Notes: generated by a model from the letters alone, not told the origin. A stretch of 64,000 nucleotides of DNA from Astragalus membranaceus (GCA_039519185.1 CM076849.1:111233806-111297805), one strand, 5' to 3'. Shown: positions 11,886 to 22,240, numbered from the stretch's first letter. Program-made: numbers and translations.

Positions 11886-12084
11886 AATTTCAAATTAAAT
11901 CAACTCAATATTTTAAATTACTTACTGTAGGGACCACCCCTAAATAGGTCTTGAATTTGTTAGCATAAGGACCAATAAGACCGCCTTTACTATCAATTTC
12001 CACTCTGTATTTTTGACCATCTGGGCACCTAGAAGTGAACTTTTTTAATGAAGTTGGACGTCTGGTATTCTTTTTTGAAGACAT
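11485..12084 (-). CDS. CACTA second gene: short three-exon protein with a Ulp1-like end (internally shortened)
   Basis: Three exons can be read with consistent phase: 12,084-11,926 (53 codons), 11,792-11,697 (32 codons) and 11,604-11,485 (39 codons plus stop), with GT..AG borders. Exon 1 starts MSSKKNTRRPTSLKKF and contains LIGPYANKFKTYLGVV, which resembles the start of the accessory protein of plant CACTA elements. Exon 2 has QRNGYHCGYYVMKFM, the Gln and catalytic-Cys region of C48 (Ulp1/SENP-type) cysteine proteases. Exon 3 ends FFMKIRTEQKDTLF. The 124-aa product lacks the region that would carry the catalytic His and Asp, so the middle of a longer gene seems lost, perhaps across the (AT)n tract in the first intron. 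Exon choices are inferred. Protease activity is not expected. Confidence 0.6.
11844..11883. repeat. (AT)n microsatellite
   Basis: About 20 AT dinucleotides lie inside the predicted first intron of the CACTA second gene. Confidence 0.95.
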
Positions 12085-12300
12085 GATAGCTGAACTTAAA
12101 CAAAGGAAACAATCAAGAAAAGAAATAAGATGTTATAAATAAGAAAAGAAATAAGATGTTATAATTGGTGGTACATGTCCATACAATGTCATTAATAAGG
12201 AACCATCTCTTAAGTTGAGCAAATCATCAATAGCATATAAACTGGTTAGAAAACTGAAAAATAGGTCAATCGGTTCCATTATACAACATAGGTGCAAAAT

Positions 12301-12302
<2 letters not shown>

Positions 12303-12367
<65 letters not shown>
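12303..12367. repeat. (AT)n microsatellite
   Basis: About 32 AT dinucleotides lie between the tnp2 gene and the second gene. They produce meaningless Tyr-Ile ORFs on both strands. Confidence 0.95.
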
Positions 12368-12370
<3 letters not shown>

Positions 12371-12536
12371 CAAAGCTCACCAACAAAAAGAAGATAGATA
12401 TAGAACAAGCTCACCAACAAAAAGAAGATAGATATAGAACAAAATTACATACCATCATTGTCACTAAGTTCAAAATTACATACCATCATTGTCACTAAGT
12501 TCAAAATTACAATTTCATAGGTTCAAAAAAAAAATT

Positions 12537-15500
12537 CTAAACTCCTTCGTATAAAATTCCTTCATTATGATCATTGCGAGTGGCATGTTCATCGTCAACT
12601 TCATTGTCATCAACTGAAGTAGGCACTTGTGTTAACAAACAAGGTGTTTCGGAAATTGCAAGACTTGAATCTTCATTTTCATCACTGCCTATTTTTCCTT
12701 GCATGACAACTGACCACTTTTTGTTAGAAGGATCTTTGACATAGAAAACTTGTTTTGCTTGGTCAGCCATGATGAAGGGTTCATCATTATAACTTACCTT
12801 GTCAAGGTCCACTAGTGTAAATCCCATTTCGTCAGTACGTACACCACTATTGTTGTTAACCCACTTACATTTAAAAAGAGGCACTTTAAATTTACAGTAA
12901 TCAAGCACCCAAATCTCTTCAATGACACCAAAGTAAGCAATAGATGCGAGTACAGGATTTCTATCATTTGAACTAGAGAAGTGCATCGCGGAAGCCATGA
13001 CCATAACTCCACGTTTTTGCATGGTGCTTTTGTCATCTTTCGACTTTGTGTAATAGGAAAACCTATTTATGTCGTACCCGCTCCAACATACGACATTAAA
13101 GTGAGGGTCATGTGCTAACCATCTCAAAGTCTCAGAGGCACTCACATCTTTCTTAATCTCTGATTTAAACCAATCTATGAATGTGTTGTTATGCTCGTTC
13201 AATAACAATATTTCTTTCATTCGAGGGTTTTTGGCTTTTACTATCTCTTTATGGAGAGACAAGTAAGGTAATACCTCATCTGTATTATTCAAAACATACA
13301 AATGTGCTTGAAGCACTTCAGCTCGACCCATGCATTTAATGGTTATACCATGTGTACCTTTACCTTGACCTCTCCCTGCATAACGAGACTTTGGTAGTCC
13401 CACAGATTTTGCTTCTGACAAGTAGTCAGAACAAAACTCAATCGCTTCTTCTGTGACGTACCTTTCAACAATGGATGCTTCAGGACGATATTGGTTCTTC
13501 ACATACCCTTTCAAGATCTTCATGTATCGCTCGATTGGGTACATCCACCTTAAATAAACAGGGCCGCATAATCTAATATCCCTAACCAGATGAACAATTA
13601 AATGAACCATGATATCAAAGAATGAGGGAGGAAAAAACATCTCCAATTGGCACAAGATAATAGCAGGTTCATTTTCCAACTCGTCCAATTTTTGAGGGTC
13701 GATGACTTTAGCACATATACTATTGAAGAATAAGCACAACCTAGTTATGGTATATCGGACATCTTTCGGTAAGATGCCACGAATTGCCACAGGTAGTAGT
13801 TGTTGCATCAAGACATGGCAGTCGTGAGACTTCAAGCCAACTAATTTGAGATCTTTCATTGAAACCAGTCGCTTTATATTTGACGAGTAACCATGTGGGA
13901 CTTTGATTCCCCGTAGACACTCGCAAAAGCTCATTTTCTCTTTTCTTGATAAGGTATAACATGCTGGAGGTAAATATGTGCCTTTACCTCGTTCCACTGG
14001 ATGTAATTGTTCTCTTATGCCCATCTCACGCAAATCTAGTCGAGATTTTATACCATCCTTTGTCCCTTGAACGTTGAGAAGGGTCCCGATGACACTATCA
14101 CAAACGTTTTTCTCGACGTGCATAACATCAAGACAATGCCTTACATCAAGATTGGACCAATACGGAAGATCAAAGAACACCGACCTCTTTTTCCACTTGC
14201 TTTTTTCCTTAGGCTGCTTCTGCTTTTTGCCGAATACAACTTTGATGTCCTTAACCACTTGATAGACTTCTTCTCCGGTCAAGGCATTCGGAGCAATGTC
14301 ATTTTCCGAGCACCCATTAAAAGCTTTTTTAAGCTTACGATATCTGTGATTAGGTTTGAGAAATTTCCGATGCCCAAGGTAGACAGTCTTCCTTCTATGT
14401 TTGAGTTGATGGTGACACGTGTCTTCTGCACAAATAGGACAACCTTTATGACCTTTGACACTATACCCAGACAAGTTTCCGTATGCAGGAAAGTCATTGA
14501 TCGTGCAAAATAACATGGCTCGCAGCTTGAAAGTTTCATTAGAATACCCGTCAAACACATCCACACCTTCATCCCACATTTTTCTCAAGTCTTCAATCAA
14601 TGGACTAAGGTAAACATCTATGTCATTACCAGGTTGTCTCGGGCCAGAAATCATCATGGATAGCATCACATATTTGCGCTTCATGCACAACCATGGAGAT
14701 AGATTGTAAATTAAAAGGAGAACAGGCCATGAGCTATGATTCGTACTTAAGTTACCATATGGATTCATCCCATCTGAAACAAGTGCGAGCCTAAGATTTC
14801 TTGACTCAGTGCCAAAATCCGAATACAAATTATCAATTTTCTTCCATTGCAAAGAATCAGCCGGATGGCGAAGCTGCCCGTCACATTTCCTTTCATCTGC
14901 ATGCCATCTAATGCTCTTCGCGTCATTTGCATTAGCAAACAAGCGTTTGAACCTAGGTATTATTGGAAGATACCATAAAACCTTCGCAGGGGAACCCTTT
15001 GTGTTGTTGTCGTCATAATTAGATTCACCCGACTTCACTTTGTAGCGCGAACAACCACACGTAGGACAGTTATGCAACTTCTCAAAGTCTTTCCGATACA
15101 ATATGCAGTCTTTGGGACATGCATGTATTTTCTGATACTCCACACCCATTGGACACAATATCTTCTTTGCATCATACGTTCGTTTTGGCAATGTGTTACC
15201 AATGGGAAGCATGTCTTCCAACAGCTCAAGCAATTCGGTGAATCCCTTATCAGTCCACCCATTTATCGCCTTCAGATTGATCAATTTTAACGACGCAGAC
15301 AACCGGGTGTATTTTGTGCAACCCAAATACAAAGGTTGATCTGTGTCTTTGCACAAATTATCATATTCATGCGCCCGCTTAAAAGATTCAGGACCAATGT
15401 CACGTATCATGTCCTCCATTCGATCATCCATATCTTCATCGACTTTCTCACTTTTGGACACACTTGGGTTGCCGCTTGATTCACCATGCCATATCCATGT

Positions 15501-15737
15501 GGTATAACTGGGTAAGATCCCATGAACAAAGAGATGATCCCGTATTACACTTGGTGGTTGTGGGGTTCGATTCACACAATTACAACAAGGACATGAATAA
15601 GTTACAGCAATTTCGGGAACATTAGTTTTGGGAGCATCAGTTTTGCGAAGATTTGCTTGAGCAAAGTTTATAAACTCTTCGACTTCTTTCGCATACTCAT
15701 CACTCAGACGATTACAATGTATCCATCTACGATCCAT
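12537..15737 (-). CDS. CACTA transposase, tnp2 family
   Basis: This single open frame of 1066 aa has no stop or shift. Residues 1-85 (MDRRWIHCNRLS, then CPCCNC and IRDHLFVHG) fit the transposase-associated N-terminal domain. The catalytic tnp2 region spans roughly residues 190-560 and includes LVSDGMNPYG (320-329) and LDVMHVEKNVCDSV (536-549). The DUF4218 region follows at about 625-760, with SHDCHVLMQQLLP and KGYVKNQYRPEAS. A DUF4216-like block lies near the C-terminus (GVIEEIWVLDYCKFKVPLFKCKW). The protein cuts and joins CACTA ends in the nucleus. The start at 15,737 opens the family's usual N-terminus. By family comparison it looks full-length. Activity is inferred from the intact frame only. 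Confidence 0.93.
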   Translation of the reverse strand: MDRRWIHCNRLSDEYAKEVEEFINFAQANLRKTDAPKTNVPEIAVTYSCPCCNCVNRTPQPPSVIRDHLFVHGILPSYTTWIWHGESSGNPSVSKSEKVDEDMDDRMEDMIRDIGPESFKRAHEYDNLCKDTDQPLYLGCTKYTRLSASLKLINLKAINGWTDKGFTELLELLEDMLPIGNTLPKRTYDAKKILCPMGVEYQKIHACPKDCILYRKDFEKLHNCPTCGCSRYKVKSGESNYDDNNTKGSPAKVLWYLPIIPRFKRLFANANDAKSIRWHADERKCDGQLRHPADSLQWKKIDNLYSDFGTESRNLRLALVSDGMNPYGNLSTNHSSWPVLLLIYNLSPWLCMKRKYVMLSMMISGPRQPGNDIDVYLSPLIEDLRKMWDEGVDVFDGYSNETFKLRAMLFCTINDFPAYGNLSGYSVKGHKGCPICAEDTCHHQLKHRRKTVYLGHRKFLKPNHRYRKLKKAFNGCSENDIAPNALTGEEVYQVVKDIKVVFGKKQKQPKEKSKWKKRSVFFDLPYWSNLDVRHCLDVMHVEKNVCDSVIGTLLNVQGTKDGIKSRLDLREMGIREQLHPVERGKGTYLPPACYTLSRKEKMSFCECLRGIKVPHGYSSNIKRLVSMKDLKLVGLKSHDCHVLMQQLLPVAIRGILPKDVRYTITRLCLFFNSICAKVIDPQKLDELENEPAIILCQLEMFFPPSFFDIMVHLIVHLVRDIRLCGPVYLRWMYPIERYMKILKGYVKNQYRPEASIVERYVTEEAIEFCSDYLSEAKSVGLPKSRYAGRGQGKGTHGITIKCMGRAEVLQAHLYVLNNTDEVLPYLSLHKEIVKAKNPRMKEILLLNEHNNTFIDWFKSEIKKDVSASETLRWLAHDPHFNVVCWSGYDINRFSYYTKSKDDKSTMQKRGVMVMASAMHFSSSNDRNPVLASIAYFGVIEEIWVLDYCKFKVPLFKCKWVNNNSGVRTDEMGFTLVDLDKVSYNDEPFIMADQAKQVFYVKDPSNKKWSVVMQGKIGSDENEDSSLAISETPCLLTQVPTSVDDNEVDDEHATRNDHNEGILYEGV

Positions 15738-18687
15738 CGCTACGCTCCAAAGATAGTAAAAATAAATTCATAAATCAAAATCAAACTATCACATCAAACC
15801 AAGATAGTAAAAATAAATTCATAAATCAAAACAAGTAAAAATATAAATGTATAACATCAAATGTTTAATCAGCCCACAATATTTATAGCATGATTCTTGT
15901 ATACTCACTGTGTGGGTGTGGATGTTTAACAAAAACAAATATTTTAATCTAAAGGAAAATTTTGCAAAGAGACTCTAGGAATTATTTAGCAGACGTATTA
16001 GAATGAGAAGGGATATAATAATTTTATATTGGAAACATTTCAAAAAGTGTAATTCTCTGGAATATGATCATTTTTTTCCTAGCTTGTGTAATTCTCTGGA
16101 ATAAGTTAGCAGGGCTTACATGTGCTTGTGCCAACTACGTTTCTGCACTCTTATTATTTTTTACTAGAGTTAAATTACAGTTAGAGAGGTTGCTAGATAA
16201 TTAGTTGTAAGGTTGTTAGAATCTGTTAGGACAGTTAAATTTGGTTAACACAGTTGGCCTTCAACTAGCTTGTAAATTTTAACCACATGGCTAAATGAGT
16301 TCATAATGTGATTGTAATTTCTGTACTGTACTTTTTTTTTTGACAGATTCTGATTTCAGAAATGAAACTCATTTGTTATGATGAAATAAAATCTTCAAAT
16401 ATTTTATTTATAGTATCAATTATTAGACTCCAACAGACCTAAACTAGTCTCACCTAATTATTATTATTATTCTGTTTGGTTATATTATCTGTAATTCATA
16501 TCATATGAACTAATGCAACAGAAGTTGATCCTGTGGCTGCCTGTATATCCATTATACTAAGCCATTCCAAACAATCCAAATTTTCCAAAATAATTTACTG
16601 GTTACCAGAGATATCTAAATACTATTTCAAAAGTTCAAATTTACTGATTTGGTTTTGTTGTAGTCTATCTAGTATCCAATATGTAACTTGGTTAAAATAC
16701 ATTTATAAAAGAGAGTTTACTTCAAATTGCTTTATCTAGTTCATCAAAGTTTATTGTTTTTAATTTTTTATCTTGATGTAATTAGGCCACAATTAATGCA
16801 GTCATGTTCTTACTGCCAAATTGTACAAATGTTCCTTTCACCAAAACAATAATGGAAGTGTAATAGCTCTAGTAAGGACAAATTTTCTCCTATTGCAACT
16901 TCAGCAACAAAGACTTTTAGATTCTTCAAGCCTTCCTTACTATCTTGTTAAACCAAGATAGTAAGAATATTTATAGCATGATTCTTCACAGAAACATGAA
17001 CAACAACTCCAACAACTCCACATACTAATATGCTCTAGTGCAACAATAAAATCAGCCCACAAAACACAACGGACAAGTGTTTAATCATGTTACTATTGTT
17101 ACTAGTATTTAATAATATTAACATAATTTTGATCAGGGAATGAACTCAAATGATTAATCTAGACAAGAAATTGAATAAGTAATATACCGAGAAGCAGATG
17201 CAAGAGTGAGAAGCGGGTTTGACAGTGAACTTCCCGGGTTGACCCGTCCGAGCAACAGCGATTTCCGGTTCGCGCTATTCGTATACCACTGTACTCAGCT
17301 TTCCACTTCTAGAATTCCAATTTGATCTAAAAAATCACTTGGAATATCAGTTGCAACTTACCTGCATGAAAATTATGAATATTGGATAAATTAATAGTAC
17401 TACAAAATGATATTATGAAATGATTAAGGACTTTAACACCTTCAAAGAATACTACAAATTATGCAGTTAACAAATTCAAAGCTCCCTTAAGGAATCACAA
17501 TCCAAAACAAGAATTAAAGTTCCCTTAAGGAATCACAATCCAAAACTAGTTTAATTACAATGAAATCAGTCAAGAACCCCCAAATGTCATCTTCACAATC
17601 CAAAACTAGTTTAATTACAATCCAAAACTAGTTCAATCACAATAAACAAACAGATTTGTATAGTTGCTAATTGTCAAAATCATGTCTTCAAAATCAGCAA
17701 AGAAACTATATAACAAAAGAAGGAAGCACTACTATGGTCTAAGATTAAGATCAACTCGAGAACACTAAAAAGTAAACACAAGGCTAGCAATAACTCAAAA
17801 CCAAAGACTATACCCTAGCCCTTAAGCAACCACCACAACTTCAAACCAGCAGACCCCACAAACTTTTTTCTACGTGGACAGATTATCATTTCTGTTACAT
17901 ATTTTCTGTTATTTGAGATAACAATAAATTAAAGTATTAGTGAAATAAAATTAAATGGCAAACAATTTGAAACAAGTAAAATTTGAAACAAGTAAAAACA
18001 TGATAGATAGAATAAGAGGAAAGTGATAATGGCTATGTAACAGGAAGATGCAGGATGTGACTTACTAGGATCCACTGAAATAGCTTCAGTACCACCAGCT
18101 TCTCTTTCAATATCAAAGTCTTTGAGTACCAATTTCCCCTTAATTTTAGTACATAACAATATATTCCATCTAGCTTTTCAGTACCACCAGCTTCTGCAAC
18201 AAAGAGTGATATTTAAGGTTAAATACTAAAGCTAATACCAAAGACCTTATTTTACAGAACATTCCTCAGAAAGCAAAATCTGGAAAGATAGACACTATGT
18301 TTCAAGAACAACATCTTATTGTTTAACCACAGATGAAGAGTAGCTCTCGACAAGGTTTCTGGAAAATTAACAAAAAATTGTTATAGTGATAAGTGATAAC
18401 TGATAACTAACACTCATTCAGCAAAACTAGAACTCAAAGCTAGTTGATAACTGATAACTAACACCCAAATCAGAAGCAACAATCAGAAAATAAACAATTA
18501 AACAATCAAATTAAACACCCAAATCAGAAGCAACAATCAGGGATTCCAAATTTAAAAAATCAGAAATTAGGGTTTTCAATTCACGCAGAAATTGAACAAT
18601 TTTCCCCAAATCAAACAATCATCAAAGAAGAGGAGAAGAAATCTAACCTGATAAGAAGAAGAACTGAAGAAGAAAGCTCGCGATTCA
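15738..18687 (-). other. CACTA upstream region: leader, introns and captured sequence
   Basis: No long ORF is present on either strand. Possible splice borders are visible on the minus strand, such as TTGCAG near 18,195 and TATCAG near 18,650. The stretch near 16,100-16,300 has composition reminiscent of a copia LTR, but I cannot bound it. A short coding-like piece at 18,062-18,195 is listed separately. Direct repeats of about 40 bp occur near 17,470-17,640 (AGGAATCACAATCCAAAAC). Confidence 0.5.
18062..18195 (-). pseudogene. Captured exon fragment, malectin-type receptor-kinase-like
   Basis: On the minus strand the residues KIKGKLVLKDFDIEREAGG can be read. This wording is typical of the malectin domain in plant leucine-rich-repeat receptor kinases with an extracellular malectin region. 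An acceptor-like TTGCAG precedes it and a donor-like GTAAGT follows ISVDPS. The block GAAGCTGGTGGTACTGAA occurs twice within it. It has nothing to do with transposition, so I read it as host sequence picked up by the CACTA element. The match is short and from recognition alone. It has no start codon in context and is not a functional gene. Confidence 0.42.
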
Positions 18688-18770
18688 CTAAGAAATTGGG
18701 GACTGATACATTGTTTTCGCGACTGAGAGAGGGAAGCGAGAGAGGGAAGATGAAAACCCTAAACAGTCAC

Positions 18771-19076
18771 AGAGGGTGGAGTGGTGGCGACGAGTTCGCG
18801 AACGGAGTGCACGGCGAGGCGGGGCGGAGAACGGAGTTCGCGAATGGAGCGCCACTTGTGTGAGGAAGAGAAGGGTTTCTGTGAGGAAGCGAGAGAGGGA
18901 AGATGAAAACCCTAAACCGTCACAGAGGGTGGAGTGGTGGCGACGAGTTCGCGAACGGAGTGCACGGCGAGGCGGGGAGGAGAACGGAGTTCGCGACTGG
19001 AGCGCCTCTTGTGTGAGGAAGAGAAGGGTTTCTGTGAGGAAGAGAGAAGAGCGTACGTGTTTCTGTGAGAGGATGA
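18771..19076. repeat. 153-bp tandem duplication near the CACTA right end
   Basis: AGAGGGTGGAGTGGTGGCGA begins at 18,771 and again at 18,924, giving a 153-bp direct duplication with few changes. Because 153 is a multiple of three, ORFs stay open through both copies on both strands. They read as repetitive Arg/Ser-rich strings and are unlikely to be proteins. The region is GC-rich, carries AAACCCTA boxes, and lies where the promoter and leader of the minus-strand genes would be. Confidence 0.85.
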
Positions 19077-19107
19077 GAAGAGCGTGTTTTGTGCGAAAAA
19101 TTAAAAC

Positions 19108-19400
19108 TGGGACATTTAGTGACGGGTGTTTAAACAACCGACACTAACTGTACTTGCTTTGGACATTTAGTGACGGGTGTTTAAACAACTGACACTAAAT
19201 GTACTTGCTTTGGACATTTAGTGACGGGTGTCTAAACAACCGACACTAAATGTCCCAAGCAGATACTTTTAGCGTCGGTTGTTTAAACACTCGTCACTAA
19301 AGGTAGGGGCGAAAAATGGAATCTTCAATTTAATTGCAAAAATGCCACCGGTTACACATTTAGTGTCGGGTTTTCAAACACCCGACACTAAATGATGCTT
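19108..19400. repeat. CACTA right subterminal repeat array
   Basis: Four to five inverted pairs related to the left array are present, but the core reads GTGACGGG or GTGTCGGG in place of GCGTCGG, and the arms are less perfect. The array is about half the length of the left one. Confidence 0.85.
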
Positions 19401-19403
19401 AAT

Positions 19404-19424
19404 AATGTCATTTTTCCACTAGTG
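19404..19424. repeat. Right terminal inverted repeat of the CACTA element
   Basis: The last 21 bases (...CATTTTTCCACTAGTG) are the inverted partner of 10,408-10,428. ATA follows directly as the target-site duplication. Confidence 0.92.
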
Positions 19425-19744
19425 ATATGCGACACCATGAACAATGCACCAGACAATTAACAACAATGGTCATCTATGTGACACACAACAGCACCAATAT
19501 TAATAAATGGTCATAGACCCATCACCTGTCACCTTAGCCCATAAAATAGGCACATCACCTGTTATACCATCACCTGATATATCATCACCAATATTCACCA
19601 ATCATCACCAATACACCTACACCTATAGGACAGTCTAACAACTTGACCTACGACCACCGACACCAAGGACACCAATAGATTTACAACATCTATGACAACG
19701 ACAATTTTACAATACCGAGACATCGACAATTGACAACAATGACA

Positions 19745-20310
19745 GCAACATCAATTCTTTTAGGAAAAACAGCAACATTTGTTTAAAAAACAGCAACAAT
19801 TGTGTTACGATGACAACAACATTTATTTAGAAAGACAGCAACATTTTACTCACTGTGACAGCAACATTTATTTAGAAAACAGCAACATTTTACTCACTGT
19901 GACAACAACATTATTTGGGAAAAACAGCAACATTGTTTGTGGAAAACAGCAACATTTTACTCACTGTGACAGCAACATTAGTTGGGAAAAACAGCAACAT
20001 TGTTTGTGGAAAACAGCAACATTTTACTCACTGTGATAGCAACATTAGTTGGGAAAAACAGCAACATTATTTGTGGAAAACAGCAACATTTTACTCACTG
20101 TGACAGCAACATTATTTGTGAAAAACAGCAACAATTGTTCACTGTGACAACAACACCAATTTTCAGAAAACAGCAACAATTGTTCATTGTGGCAGCAACA
20201 CCAATTTTCAGAAAAACAGCAACAATTGTTCATTGTGGCAGCAACACCAATTTTCAGAAAACAGCAACAATTGTTCATTGTGGCAGCAACACCAATTTTC
20301 AGAAAAACAG
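19745..20310. repeat. CAGCAACA-type minisatellite in the 5' LTR of element A
   Basis: This is the counterpart of 4430-5000 with the same two unit types and a slightly different number and order of copies. Confidence 0.8.
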
Positions 20311-20321
20311 CAACAGCAGAT

Positions 20322-20690
20322 TTGGCGCCCAGCAACAGGGCGCCTGAGACAGCAACAACAACATCAGGCTTGGCGCCCAGCAACAGGGCCTGAGACAGCA
20401 ACAACACTGGGCGCCTAGGGCGCCAATTTCAGCAACAGGAACAACGCTGAGACACTACTGGGCGCCAAGGATGCCAACTCCAGCAACCAGGACAGCATCA
20501 CTGGGTGCCTAGGGCGCCACTTCCAGCAACATCAACAACCAGACAACATGACTGGGCGCCCAGGGCGCCAAAATCAGCAACAGGGGCGACACTGGCTTGG
20601 CGCCCAGCAACAGGGCGCCTCCAGCAGGGAACAAACACAACACAGCCACGCACAGGACATGGCGCCCAGCAACAGGGCGCCTTTTTCAGC
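20322..20690. repeat. GGCGCC hairpin cluster, 5' LTR of element A
   Basis: This is the counterpart of 5000-5365. It has inverted GGCGCCC/GGGCGCC pairs around an AGCAACA loop and GGCGCC-CTAGG near-palindromes. Confidence 0.8.
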
Positions 20691-21247
20691 AACTAAGACA
20701 ACACGAAAATTGCGCCAAACACCAAACACCAAATTTCACACTGACCAATCATCAAGCACCAATTTGAAACATCATGAATATGTTCTAACATCATCAATCA
20801 ACACCAAATAAGATCAAAGGAACAACATAGTTTCTATCTCCCACATAACCCCATCATATACCCCATTATAAGGATAGAACCCACCCTTACCTTAGGTTTG
20901 CCGAACGCGAGGTCTCCTTGTACGTAAGCTCCAAAGAACCACCGCAACAAGACTTCTCTCCTTTCTCCTTGTGCGCGCTGTCCCCTTTCTCCTCTCCTCT
21001 CTTCGCAAGTTCTTTCTTTCTTTCTCTCCAAAAAATGCGAATGACTAAACCCTAGCCTACACTCCCCTTCATGCGCCTAAGCCTTGGGCTCGTGGATCAC
21101 GTGCCCCCGTCCACTAATCAGTTAATTACTAGGCACCACTCCCTAATTTGAATAAAACATCATTTTATTAATTATTAAATATAACTATACTAATAAAATA
21201 CCTAAATAATTTAATTAAATAAATAATTAAATTATTTGGGCGTTACA

Positions 21248-21252
21248 CAGGG
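21248..21252. repeat. Right target-site duplication of element A (CAGGG)
   Basis: CAGGG directly follows GGGCGTTACA and matches 706-710. Confidence 0.9.
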
Positions 21253-22240
21253 CGCTAACAGCAGAAATAGCCACAACAGAAACTGGCGCCCAGCAACAGG
21301 GCGCCACAGCAGGCAACAACATCGCAGAAACTGGCGCCCAGCAGCAGGGCGCCACAGGCAACAACAGCAACACAGAGTCTGGCGCCCAGCAACAGGGCGC
21401 CAACAGCGACACAGAATCTGGCGCCCAGCAACAGGGCGCCACAGACAACAACAACAGCACTGAAACTGGCGCCTAGCAAAAGGGCACCACAGACAACACC
21501 AGCAACACAGGATCTGGTGCCCAGCAACAGGGCGCCTTAGACAGCAACAACAAAAACAGAAATTGGCGCCCAGCAACAGGGCGCCTTGGACAACAGCAAC
21601 AACATCAGACTTGGCGCCCAGGAGCAGGGCGCCTAGCACCACAGCAACCGAGACAGATTTGGCGCCCAGGAGCAGGGCGCCTAGCACGACAGTGACAACA
21701 ACAGACTTGGCGCCCAGGAGCAGGGCGCTTGGTACAACATCAGCAACAACAGTCTTGGCGCCCAGGGACAGGGCGCCTAGCAACACAGACAGGCAACCAG
21801 CAACAGCAGAACATGGGAACATCACTGGGCCCCTAGGGCGCCTTCCCCAACAACACCAAAACAACACTGGGCGCCTAGGGCCCCTCTCACAGGAACACAA
21901 GAAGACACTGGGCGCCTAGGGCGCCCTTCACAGCAACACAGAATCCGCACCAACCACCACTGGGCGCCTAGGGCGCCACTTTCTACATCACAGGAACACA
22001 CTGGGCGCCTAGGGCGCCAACTCCAGCAACCAAGACAGCAACACTGGGCGCCTAGAGCGCCACTTTCAGCAACCAGAATACACCTTGGGCGCCTAGGGCG
22101 CCACTTCCTGCAACAACAAAAACAGAACCATGATTGGGCATGGCGCCCAACAGCAGGGCGCCAACTCCAGCAACATCAAGACAGCAACCACCTATAGAAA
22201 CGCACAGGACATGGCGCCCAGCAACAGGGCGCCTTTTTCA
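21253..22240. repeat. Expanded GGCGCC hairpin array in LTR B
   Basis: About a dozen units of the type GGCGCCC-(A/G)(A/G)CA(A/G)CA-GGGCGCC occur, together with several GGGCGCCTAGGGCGCC near-palindromes spaced mostly 40-60 bp apart. The spacer between units is rich in CAACA. Confidence 0.85.

Larger units (their letters stand above)
10408..19424 (-). mobile_element. CACTA (En/Spm-type) DNA transposon, 9,017 bp
   Basis: The element begins CACTAATGG and ends CCACTAGTG. About 21 bp of terminal inverted repeat carry two mismatches. It is flanked by the 3-bp duplication ATA (10,405-10,407 and 19,425-19,427). The empty site can be seen in the other LTR of element A near 4090. Both ends carry subterminal inverted motifs containing GACATTTAG. 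Inside, on the minus strand, are an open tnp2 transposase (12,537-15,737) and a small second gene (11,485-12,084). The region 15,738-19,100 looks like promoter, leader and captured sequence. With an open transposase and good ends, it could be, or until recently have been, an autonomous or transposase-donating copy. Confidence 0.93.
711..21247 (-). mobile_element. Element A: complete but defective Ty3/gypsy chromovirus (Tekay/Del type)
   Basis: Element A lies on the minus strand: 5' LTR 9734-21,247, PBS 9718-9729, gag-protease-RNase H-integrase in 5925-9614, polypurine tract 5930-5943, 3' LTR 711-5929. The 5-bp TSD CAGGG is present on both sides. The order PR, RT, RH, INT and a chromodomain-like C-terminus after the integrase place it in the chromoviruses. 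It cannot move by itself: the reverse transcriptase core is deleted, and gag and integrase carry frameshifts. Both LTRs carry younger insertions, a solo LTR on the left and a CACTA transposon on the right. By eye the two LTRs differ at few positions, which suggests a fairly recent insertion. I did not calculate an identity. Confidence 0.9.
9734..21247 (-). repeat. 5' LTR of element A, interrupted by the CACTA transposon
   Basis: The LTR sequence runs 9734-10,407 and resumes at 19,425, ending GGGCGTTACA at 21,247. It closely matches the 3' LTR at 711-5929, minus that LTR's own insertion. Its CAGCAACA minisatellite (19,745-20,310) and GGCGCC cluster (20,322-20,690) have slightly different copy content from the other LTR. 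Confidence 0.9.

Noticed and set aside
12133..12498. Tyr-Ile repeat ORFs
   Set aside because: They are translations of an (AT)n microsatellite on both strands.
16533..16739. 68-aa plus-strand ORF in the CACTA upstream region
   Set aside because: It has no domain, sits in AT-rich text, and is opposite to the element's transcription.
18688..19147. 149-aa minus and 123-aa plus ORFs at the CACTA right end
   Set aside because: They are held open by a 153-bp duplication. Peptides are low-complexity and the region looks like promoter or leader.
21232..21900. 222-aa Cys/Trp-rich ORF on the minus strand of LTR B
   Set aside because: It is driven by the GGCGCC repeat period. There is no start context or domain, and it lies within an LTR.
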